From: Bactericera cockerelli
Taxonomy: Eukaryota > Arthropoda > Insecta > Hemiptera > Triozidae
Length of the DNA stretch: 64,000 nt
Reading direction: 5' to 3'
NCBI GenBank assembly: GCA_024516035.1
Contig: CM044965.1
Span: 25,299,493-25,363,492, forward strand
In this document: in pieces, positions 55,651 through 64,000 of the stretch
Numbering within the stretch: position 1 is the stretch's first letter
Layout: each line of letters opens with the position of its first letter
The notes under the pieces: model-generated
Told to the model about the DNA's origin: nothing
Databases searched by the model: none
The model's input: the letters and a program-made list of their open reading frames with translations, nothing else
Program-made: the position numbers and the translations under genes

Positions 55651-56054
55651 ACAGTTAAAAACATTTTTTGTTATCTTAATAATAAATATTCCATATGGGT
55701 AACAAATTATGTACCTATTCATAAATTTCTGTTACCTTAAGCCGTATTTTTCTTTCTAAACTGGAATTTAGATTCAACTGGTGGATTCAATTGGAATAAA
55801 ATGAACGAACTGGAAAAGAGTCATTTTTATTTTGGAAGAGGAAATATCTTCTTCCAGTTTGGTTAACCAAAGTGGATTTATAAAATTCTTGCTTCCATTT
55901 CTTTTATAGGTTTCATTGTTTATCTTTAAAAGTACAGTTTTCTTTCACGAATAGTGGGGAAGCTAAACTGGAATATTTGGAATAAAATGGAAATATTTGG
56001 AAATACCGAACCTGGAATTTTTTTATCCAAAAGAAAAATACATCTTTATACTGC
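55651..56054. other. No gene recognised
   Basis: AT-rich with imperfect repeats of aactggaat(t/a). No repeat family identified. Confidence 0.5.
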
Positions 56055-56215
56055 CCGATTAGGACTATTAAGTCCCATTATTTCAGCAGTAAGCCCAAGA
56101 CGCATTATTACGTAGAGAATAACTTATCCCAAATAAGAGGATAACTTGTCATGTCCCGGCTGGGTTTTGAACCCGCGATCTGTGAAACCTCTGGATTCAC
56201 AGAGTACCGGGATTC
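56055..56215 (-). mobile_element. SINE family G, inverted
   Basis: Tail (tactgctgaaataatgggac in its own direction) and head (gaatccagaggtttcacaga, gcgggttcaaaacccag). The aggattcacagagt phrase is duplicated at the 5' end. Confidence 0.82.
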
Positions 56216-56234
56216 ACAGAATTAAAAGTTAAAA

Positions 56235-56475
56235 AGGTTATCATATTTGTGTTAATCACTTTCGTGATATCACAACTAATCAAACTAGCTTTACTAAGGG
56301 CGAAATTAATAGACGTTTTTGTAATACCTCTGTGGCGCCAAGTCACGGATTGCGTACTGTGTAAGATAGGGAAAATCGACACTTACCAACGACTTAAGTT
56401 ATTGATGTTGTCTATTAATTCCTCCCTAAGTCTACGCTGAACCCGAGACTTGAACCAACGACCTCTAGGTTATTA
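56235..56475 (-). mobile_element. SINE A interrupted by a MITE
   Basis: SINE A tail 56235-56298 and head 56425-56475 are separated by the MITE at about 56299-56423 (gaaattaatagacgtttttg to gttgtctattaattc). The SINE phrase ctaag flanks both sides, an apparent 5-bp target duplication. The 5' end of the SINE head is lost at the boundary with exon-D copies. Confidence 0.82.
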
Positions 56476-56982
<507 letters not shown>

Positions 56983-57294
56983 TTAGAGATAAAAAAAAGA
57001 AAAAAAAGTAGACCAATTCCCTAAAAGTACACATACTACTTAGAGCAAAGTAATTTATAAATATTAAAACATTGTAGATAAATAATAAAATTCATTATTA
57101 TCATTATTATTATTATAATAGAAGTTGAATATTAAAGTGGGTAATATTTTTTACGAAAGTAGCAGGAGTTTTATTATCCTGTGCTAGGTATAGATCTAGA
57201 TCCCACCCAATGCATGAATTCGAATTACAGCCAATGCATGCATTTTCCTCATAAATTTGAGGTTAATCGGACCTGGAAATAGTTCTCTTATGTT

Positions 57295-57798
57295 GTGGTT
57301 TCTCTTATATCCAATTCTCTTACATGCAGGTTCGACTGTACTAGTCATGCTCAGTGTAGCTTAGCAAAGTAATCTCACCTGAAGGTATGTAAACCAGTTG
57401 CACTTGGAACAGGATATGGATCAGCCAAGTCCACAGGCCATAGAATAGAGCCAGCTTAACAATCCTGTGATACTAGTCATGCTCAGTGTAGCTTAACTTC
57501 AGAGCAAAGAGATCTCACCTGAAGGTATGTAAACCAGTTGCACTTGGAACAGGATATGGATCAGCCAAGTCCACAGGCCATAGAATAGAGCCAGCTTAAC
57601 AATCCTGTGATACTAGTCATGCTCAGTGTAGCTTAACTTCAGAGCAAAGAGATCTCACCTGAAGGTATGTAAACCAGTTGCACTTGGAACAGGATATGGA
57701 TCAGCCAAGTCCACAGGCCATAGAATAGAGCCAGCTTAACAATCCTGTGATACTAGTCATGCTCAGTGTAGCTTAACTTCAGAGCAAAGAGATCTCAC
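57295..57798 (-). repeat. Exon-C-derived 140-bp array (donor side)
   Basis: Three partial copies of exon C (boundaries near 57341, 57473 and 57613) plus the unit ending in the true exon at 57753 onward. Period 140 bp (132 for the first, which lacks acttcag). Each has about 85 nt of exon C 3' end (GTTAAGCTGGCTCTATTC onward), the donor gtgaga and about 45 nt of intron. The copies are nearly identical, suggesting recent amplification. Confidence 0.95.
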
Positions 57799-57929
57799 CT
57801 GAAGGTATGTAAACCAGTTGCACTTGGAACAGGATATGGATCAGCCAGGTCCACAGGCCATAGAATAGAGCCAGCTTAAACGAGGCAGTTAGAACCTCAT
57901 GCACAGCTGTTTCTATGGCAACGGCTAGT
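57799..57929 (-). CDS. TMEM245, exon C
   Basis: The acceptor ctcttttccag completes Lys from exon B, and the donor is CCTTCAG/gtgaga. It encodes LAVAIETAVHEVLTASFKLA then LFYGLWTWLIHILFQVQLVY and IPS. This is an amphipathic segment followed by the FYGLWTWL helix that is diagnostic of the family. Only the unit furthest 5' (57929) has the complete exon. Confidence 0.95.
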
Positions 57930-57944
57930 CTGGAAAAGAGAAGA

Positions 57945-58230
57945 GAAGACCCTGCTCAAGAGGGAAGACAGAGTAAAAGAAGAAGAAGAATTATTTAAAG
58001 AGAGGTCTGCCAGCGTCGATGGCGCCTTGAATGCGCCGGTTCTCGTAGGATCACCGAAGTTAAGCAACGTCCAGCGAATTGAAAACTTCGTGATGCTGGC
58101 ATTCCAGCTCAACCTAGGCGGGGTGAGGTTAATGTGGGTAGTAGGTTTGTGAGTTTCCTTCGAATTGAGGGTAACATTCCCGTCGTAATCTGACCATTTA
58201 CTTGAAAGCGACGTTAAAGTCCCCGAAAAA
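57945..58230 (+). mobile_element. SINE tail and 5S-headed SINE (family E)
   Basis: 57945-57992 is the 3' end of the tRNA-headed SINE (ccctgctcaagagggaagac, aagaagaagaa). 58009-58225 is a complete E copy (gccagcgtcgatggcgcctt, ccgaagttaagcaacgtcca, body M). It lies in the small intron between exons B and C. Confidence 0.9.
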
Positions 58231-58252
58231 ATGTGCTTTAATGTTCCTGTTC

Positions 58253-58435
58253 CAGCTCAGAGGTAAAGGCGGCACTCGGTGAATCCAGAGGTCGCGGGTT
58301 CAAAACCCAGCCGAGACATGACAAGTTATCCTTCCATTTGGTATTTTTACTACATATTAATACGTCTTGGGCTTACTGCTGGCATGATGGGACTTAATAG
58401 TCCTAATCGAGCAGTAGAAATAAAGCATATTTATT
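58253..58435 (+). mobile_element. SINE family G, full length
   Basis: Head cagctcagaggtaaaggcgg, cggtgaatccagaggtcgcg and ggttcaaaacccagc; body aatacgtcttgggcttactg; tail gatgggacttaatagtccta then aaataaag. Confidence 0.88.
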
Positions 58436-58559
58436 ATTAAATATTATGTGACAGCGTTCTCAAACTTCTGGTATTTTTTCGAACTTGAACAAACCTTCGT
58501 CTTTTAAGGTTCTAATTACTAAAATAAATAATTATTAATAATAATTCTCAGTTTGTGCC

Positions 58560-58710
58560 GACCTCCGTGGCTCAGTGGTTAAAAGCATTGGTTGCGGGTT
58601 CGAATCCTGGCCTGAGAAAATTCTGAACAAGTTTTTTAGTTTCCGGAATGGCATGAGTGTAAAGGTAAAGTGACCTGAAGTAATACGAAAGCGGTTCCGG
58701 GGCACAATTA
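58560..58710 (+). mobile_element. SINE family C copy
   Basis: ccgacctccgtggctcagtg, a shortened anticodon region, gcgggttcgaatcctgg, then aaaattctgaacaagttttt. Matches the head at 10098. Confidence 0.75.
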
Positions 58711-58737
58711 CCTTTTAAAAAAATTCTTAGTTCTTAC

Positions 58738-58838
58738 TTGTTTCCATAGACAGGACTCACTGATGTGATGATCTGAACTGGTTTATACAACTTTCCACTG
58801 GAGCTGAGCAGGTAGAATAGACCCGTCAGGAATACAAC
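58738..58838 (-). CDS. TMEM245, exon B
   Basis: The acceptor gtctgccag precedes GTTGTATTC, and the donor is AACAA/gtaaga. It encodes VVFLTGLFYLLSSSGKLYKP then VQIITSVSPVYGN. No tandem copy of this exon was seen. Confidence 0.94.
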
Positions 58839-58899
58839 CTGGCAGACACAGTGAACAGAATTTAAAATTACAAAATTATATTTAGTACAACTTTTTTTG

Positions 58900-59523
58900 C
58901 TGGTTCTAGGAATCCAAATTCCGAAACAAGGACCCCCAAAACAAGGTTATTGAAAGTCTGATATTTCCACTTCTATTCTGACTTTGAATTACATATACAT
59001 TACAAAAGAAAAAAAAAGTAAATATGTTTTGTTTTGTTTTTTTTTTTTTTTTTTTTTTTTTTTTGTACTCAAGTATTGAATAGTATACTGTGTTTTTAGT
59101 AACTCTGAAAAAGAGTAGTATCATTTGTAAATAAATAAATTGTTTGTCTCTTCTCTCTTACGATGTTGACCCTCAATTTTACTTCTTTTTTCAAAAGAAA
59201 AAAGAAGTAAAATTGCTTTTTTGTACTACAAGTATTGAATTTAGTACTACAAAGTTTTAGTAAGCCTGAAAAAGAGTAGTATCATTTGTAAAATAAATAA
59301 ATTGTTTGTCTCCTCAGAAGTTAGACTTAGCTTATAGGAGATGTATTGTTTGTATTGTATACTATGTATACAATACAAACAATTTAAAATCAATCAAAGA
59401 CATTGTATACTATGTATACAATGTCTATGTATACAATGTCTTTGTTTGATTTTCCAGTAGGTTTTCTTTTTTTTTGTACTCAAGTATTGAATAGTATACT
59501 GTGTTTTTAGTAACTCTGAAAAA
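58900..59523. repeat. Intronic direct repeats from the exon-A downstream flank
   Basis: The phrase tactcaagtattgaatagta, then ctgtgtttttagtaactctg, then aaaaagagtagtatcatttg recurs near 59065, 59225, 59475 and 63302. The same phrase lies immediately 3' of exon A on the minus strand, so these are copies of the exon A flank without exon sequence. 59340-59450 is a set of gtatac palindromes. Confidence 0.8.
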
Positions 59524-62247
59524 CAGTGGCGGCTCCTGACTTCAAGACTAGGTGAAGACAAATTATACCCAGAAGTATTGAAAAAATAAAATTATTAATT
59601 TATCAGATCTTAGTTCTTAAATATGGTCTCATAAACACAGCCCATTGTAAGTTATGGCTGTTTCCCTGCAAAGCATGATTTTCTCTCATACCAGTTTTGC
59701 ATCATATAAGTTTTTATAGGTACTTTTTTTGGAGAACACTTGGTACTTAATAAATAAACAAGGCCAGCAGAACAATTTGTCAACACTTGAGCTGGTACAC
59801 AGCCATTCATTTTTCATAAGCCATTCAGGCTTGAACTGTATGGCTGTGGGGCAGGCATTTGCTTTACTTTTTTAGTGGTGGTTAGAAATTGGACATCCAG
59901 TAATCATAATATCTTTCATATCCTCATTACTTCTTAATCTGAATGGGGTTACTTTTAATGTTTGAACCCCATGATTTTGTGGGAATCTCATTGTTTCTTT
60001 GAAATGTTGTTATTAATTATTCATCTTAATAAAAATTATTAACTAAAAGTTGGTAAAAAGGAATTAAAATAAAAATATTAGGATTATACCTCAGTAGATA
60101 GGTAGGTACAACATTTTAAAGAGGGGTTAGAACTGGGAAGGAAAGAAAGTTAGTTGAAGACTAAAAATTACAATCCAAAACTGGAAGAAAATCCACCACC
60201 AGATTACAAAATAAATCTAAGAAAACATACTTACTACAAATATAAAATCAGCTTAAATTTGTGTTACCATTGATGTTTAAATGACTATTTATGAAAAACA
60301 CAGATATTGCCTTATAATTTTAAGTACTTCACTGGAAGCTGTGTGCTTAGCTACTTGCAACCTGCATAATTATAATATTATTTCTGACACTGAAAGAAGT
60401 ACATAGCTACTTCATATTCAACTTATTATGAAAAGCACAGGTCAGATCAGGTAGGAATAATGTTTCTATCCTGTATCAAATACTGGGAAATAACTTTATT
60501 AACTAGTTACACCAATTAAAAGTCACTTAATTACCGTTGAGAAGATTTGAAAATCTAATAAAATTTAGGGATGGGTAAATATTGAGCGAGTCGACTCGAA
60601 GAGTCGACTATTTCTGAAGAGTCGTATGAATCGACTCTCGAAGTTCTAAAAAATCGACTCTCGACTCACCGCTCATTTCCTTGTCTGGTTTAACCCACTA
60701 GCACTAGCCATTAGAAATAGGTCTGTTACCCACTGACGTCATCACTCAACATCTCATCGCATCGGTCCCGTCCTATAGGGACCGTCAGGGACGATTTAAG
60801 AATATAATCTTTCAAACTCTTGAATAGGATTGACTATGGCTTTATCCTTTGAAAACAAGTCTGTTACCCACTCAAAATTAATTTCTTTCTACTAGCTTCT
60901 TAATGTGATATCAGGGGATAAGTGAGAACTAGATGTAGGGGAGGACAATATGAATATTCAATATGAATCTACAGAACCGAATATTCTAAACGAGTCGAGA
61001 ATCCCATCCATACTCCCTAGACTACCTACTGAATCGACTACCCCCATTATCTAAGGTGAAACAAATTATACAGAATTTCAAAGAACCGCGACTCTTAAAG
61101 AGTCGACTCACTGAGTCGACTACTTCTGATGAACTGAGTCTACTGAATCGAATATTCTAAACGAGTCGAGAATCCCATCCCTAATAAAATTTGAAAAGTG
61201 CAAGTTTTGTTTACATTCTAAAGATAAGAGATACAGTGTTGCCAAGTTAATTTCATAGCTAAATTTCTACAAACTTCAAGAGCTATATTTTAAATTTAAA
61301 GAAATCCCTCAAATCATGTTGTAAGACGTATATTTATTTAAAAAAATAATACTACACCGCCTGAACAGAATTTTCTCTTGAGAATTTCATTTCAACACGT
61401 CTAATTTCATGATTTTTTTTAAAGTGGTTCCATAGTCAGGATCTTAAACAGGACCACCATTGTCCCTATTTAAAAACTTCTTGGAACAACTAGATACCAG
61501 ATTATCTTATTTGGCTCAATTTCGGTACCTACATTAAATAATTATCTCCGAGATTTGACTTCAATCGAGATGTCCTTTTTAAGACTATAGTTGACAAGAT
61601 ACATAAATAGTTAAAATTTATTGGTATCGGCTATCGTTTAGTAACTATGTACAAAACTAGAACCCAAAAAATGAAAATAATATCCAAAATTCCTGACACA
61701 AAATCCTGCTTTCCTAACGCCTACGTTATTATTATTATTATTATTTTTTTTAATATTACAAGATTGTGCTAGATATGGGAGGCTAAATCATTGACTGGTT
61801 TCCTAGGTCTGGCATAATGCTACTGGCAACAATGTTAATATCAAAAACACATGACATCGCACATGGTGGCTTCGTGACATTTCGTATGAGGTCGTGTAGA
61901 TAATGTAAACTGAATACAACTGAAGACTGTCCTCAGTAGCATATTACATAGATATAGTTCTTGCCTAATATTTCATGATACCTACTTGGAAATACTCAAC
62001 TCTGATTGGTTGATTCAAGGACAACTGAAGACAATTTCGAATTGTCTTCACATTTGGTGTTCTCCTTGGAAAGTAACATGAAATGTTAAGGAGCATTGAT
62101 CTATTTTACACAAAGCTTACTCTTTTTTTTTTTTTTTTCTTTGAGTTGGATCAATTGTGCCATGTTCAAGGGATTATGAGTAGTGTTTTCACTGTTCAAA
62201 ATTAGGTGAAAATGTCTTCAGTGTCTTCACCCGACGAGCCGCCACTG
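59524..62247. mobile_element. Large decayed hAT element
   Basis: Ends cagtggcggctcctgac and gagccgccactg, with 8-bp duplication ctgaaaaa at 59516-59523 and 62248-62255. The internal 2.7 kb holds short-range inverted text near the ends (ggtgaagacaaatt, aattgtcttcac), another hAT (60566-61183) and no readable transposase. Confidence 0.9.
60566..61183. mobile_element. Small hAT element nested in the larger hAT
   Basis: 618 bp with ends tagggatggg and cccatcccta and target duplication ataaaatt (60558-60565 and 61184-61191). Both subterminal regions carry gagtcgactc-type palindromes and gtcgagaatcccatcc. Non-coding. Confidence 0.93.
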
Positions 62248-62295
62248 CTGAAAAAGAGCAGTATCATTTGTAAAAAAAAAAAAAAAAAAAAAAAA

Positions 62296-62438
62296 TCGCT
62301 TACGATGTTGATGAAGAAGTTGAGCACCGCGAAGCCGCTCTCACACACGAGAGACACGAGAGTGGTGAGCGCCTGGATGGCGAGGCCAATGTTGGCTTTC
62401 ATCAGGAGCCACAGGGACTCGAGGCCAGAGCTCAGCAT
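62296..62438 (-). pseudogene. Truncated second copy of TMEM245 exon A
   Basis: 140 bp nearly identical to 63382-63520, including the gtaag donor but lacking the acceptor and the first ~45 bases. Two to three substitutions (ctggatggcg for ctggagggcg, caatgttgg for caaggttgg) change Leu to Ile-type residues but keep the frame open. Without an acceptor it cannot be spliced in as a normal exon. Confidence 0.9.
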
Positions 62439-62460
62439 TCATTGTATTTTACTGTATATA

Positions 62461-62712
62461 TCGTCGTCCCAAACACGAAGTGGCGTATCTCCAAAATACA
62501 AACTTTAGTAGCGTAAATCGAGATACGTCAGCTCGTTCTTTGAAAGAAATATTCGAAACAATATACGCCGAAATTAAATATACTCATAAAATTGGAACGC
62601 TTTGAGATACGCCACTTCGTGAGGTGATAAAAAACCATGATTAGAACTAGATACGCCAAAAATCTCAAATGTCCATTTTTTGAGATACGCCACTTCGTGT
62701 TTGGGACGACGA
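62461..62712. mobile_element. MITE with 33-base inverted ends
   Basis: 252 bp beginning tcgtcgtcccaaacacgaag and ending with its complement; gtggcgtatctc continues the repeat. Flanked by TA at 62459-62460 and 62713-62714. It carries several internal gagatacgccacttcg copies in both directions. It separates the exon A copy from the SINE at 62743. Confidence 0.92.
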
Positions 62713-62742
62713 TATTTTACTTTGTCTTACCTGTATCTTCTT

Positions 62743-62945
62743 CTTCTTTTACTCTGTCTTATCCCGCTCAAGCAGGGTCGACGTTGTTCAACCTCATGGT
62801 TGAGATTGGTTGTTGGTTTTGGCACATTTTTTACGGCTGGAAGCCCTTCCGAACGCCAACGATCCTATTTGATTGAACGTCCTGGATTAGGACTGGGGTT
62901 TTACCCTCCATTCGCTGGGAATCGTACCAGCTACCCACATTATAT
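62743..62945 (-). mobile_element. tRNA-type SINE carrying body M, headless, inverted
   Basis: Inverted counterpart of 41960-42183: ttcttcttcttttactctgt, then ggatgccctt-like block, then body M to agctacccacatta. 5' truncated within the body. Confidence 0.85.
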
Positions 62946-63381
62946 ATTACAAAAAAAAGTAAATTTTCTTTTTTTTGTACTCAAGTATTTTTTTTTTTTT
63001 TAATACTCTTTATTTTTAATTTTATAATACAAAATACAATATTTCTGAAATAAACAAGTATAGATAAAGTAAAAAAAAAGAAATATACAAGAAATAAATT
63101 TATAAATAGAGTTATAGAAGAGTCCATGTGTGCTTAAAGCATGTGTTGGACTCTTCCGTCATAAAAAGTCTTCTAATTATATTATATTTTCAACCAACAA
63201 CGGAATAGTAATATATTATATTTTGTCATCAAAAAATGTATTTTCTGTGTAAAGGTATTTTTTTGCTTTTGTTTCTCTTCTAGTTCTATAATGTTTCTCT
63301 TCTAGTATTGAATAGTATACTGTGTTTTTAGTAACTCTGAAAAAGAGTAGTACCATTTGTAAAAAAAAAAAAAAATCTTAC
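62946..63381. other. Intronic AT-rich DNA
   Basis: 62990-63120 resembles a family F-type tail inverted. 63300-63378 is the exon A flank phrase also copied at 59065-59520. No other feature. Confidence 0.5.
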
Positions 63382-63566
63382 GATGTTGATGAAGAAGTTG
63401 AGCACCGCGAAGCCGCTCTCACACACGAGAGACACGAGAGTGGTGAGCGCCTGGAGGGCGAGGCCAAGGTTGGCTTTCATCAGGAGCCACAGGGACTCGA
63501 GGCCAGAGCTCAGCATAGCCATGTTGTTGTTCAGGAGGAGGGAGATGGTCCTCATGTTCATCAGCT
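63382..63566 (-). CDS. TMEM245, exon A
   Basis: The acceptor ttctgttcctcctcag precedes AGCTGATGAACATG, and the donor is AACATC/gtaaga. 61 full codons (LMNMRTISLLLNNNMAMLSS, GLESLWLLMKANLGLALQAL, TTLVSLVCESGFAVLNFFIN) end in phase 0 and fuse to exon B. Two hydrophobic segments. The first two bases complete a codon begun upstream of the window. Confidence 0.93.
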
Positions 63567-63715
63567 CTGAGGAGGAACAGAAGTACAGGGGGTCGCCATT
63601 ATTGTTTATTTATTTAACTTAATTAATTGGACATATTATATACAACACAGATAATTACAAATTAAATTAAAGTTCTGAGGAGGAGCAGAAGTACAGGGTC
63701 GCCATTATTGTTGGC
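63567..63715 (-). repeat. Exon-A acceptor-side duplication
   Basis: 63565-63602 (tctgaggaggaacagaagta, cagggggtcgccattattg) is repeated at 63674-63713 with an agg/gg difference. The two are separated by an inverted F-type fragment (63603-63668). The duplicate carries a second ctgctcctcctcag acceptor 5' of the true one. Confidence 0.85.
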
Positions 63716-63744
63716 TGGAATAATTATTTAATCCTATAAACAAC

Positions 63745-63912
63745 TCACCCATTATCTCCCTCTCACACCCTTTCTTTCTCAGTCCTCTCTCCCTCCTCCC
63801 TCTCTCTCTCTCTTCTTTCTCTCTCTTTCTTTCCCTCTCTCTTTCTTTCCCTCTTCTCTCTCTCTCATTCTCTCACTCTCTCTCTATCTCTCTCTCTCTC
63901 TCTCTCTCTCCA

Positions 63913-63943
<31 letters not shown>

Positions 63944-64000
63944 TCTCTATCCTCTCCTCTCTCTCTCCTCTCTCCTCTCTTTCTCTTTCTCTTTCTCTCC
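63745..64000. repeat. CT-rich low-complexity region
   Basis: Pyrimidine-rich on the plus strand to the window edge, within the TMEM245 intron upstream of exon A. On the gene strand it is GA-rich. Confidence 0.93.

Noticed and set aside
62202..62508. Independent gene from frames over the exon A copy
   Set aside because: The readable part equals TMEM245 exon A. It lacks an acceptor and is flanked by a hAT end and a MITE.

Overview
The window is AT-rich, intron- and repeat-dominated animal nuclear DNA. Genes are spliced with canonical GT-AG sites. Most of the length is SINEs, DNA transposons, one LINE and tandem repeats. The four-exon MARVEL protein, whose N-terminus begins MSHTVTVTRTTT, looks like an insect-type member of its family, so an arthropod, probably an insect, is the best guess. 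The species is not identifiable from the sequence alone.

Two host genes are visible, both on the minus strand. (1) Positions 20355 to 2165 hold a complete coding sequence in four exons for a 165-residue, four-helix MARVEL-domain protein. A possible 5' non-coding first exon lies near 44.3-44.5 kb. (2) From beyond the right edge to 52904 run the last five visible exons of TMEM245 (AI-2E-transporter-like family), giving about 251 C-terminal residues and a stop codon. All reading phases across the inferred junctions agree.

The most striking property is that seven of these nine exons have been locally duplicated across an exon-intron boundary. The copies lie in the adjoining intron or 3' flank, and the authentic exon sits at the exon-side end of each array. 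They range from one extra copy (TMEM245 exon A) through 97-bp, 140-bp and about 67-bp arrays to a 3-kb satellite of 43/63-bp units built from the end of the terminal TMEM245 exon. Many copies retain the splice donor or acceptor, so the introns are full of decoy splice sites.

Mobile DNA by region: an almost intact RLE-type non-LTR retrotransposon (R4/Dong-like) at 3.1-7.2 kb sits in a (TAA)n run inside the exon-3 array. A long-inverted-repeat element at 18.7-19.5 kb sits inside the exon-1 array. A Tc1/mariner-type foldback element at 37.1-40.4 kb contains a hAT element at 37.5-39.1 kb. A hAT with transposase remnant lies at 53.2-54.3 kb. A decayed hAT at 59.5-62.2 kb contains another hAT at 60.6-61.2 kb. 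MITE-like elements lie at 30.2, 46.9, 47.9, 56.3 and 62.5 kb. Target-site duplications can be read directly for most DNA elements (8 bp for hATs, TA for Tc1-like ones). At least six SINE families are interspersed, with heads derived from tRNAs and from 5S rRNA. One body module is shared between 5S-headed and tRNA-headed SINEs. Low-complexity GA/CT, CA and TAA tracts fill much of the remainder.
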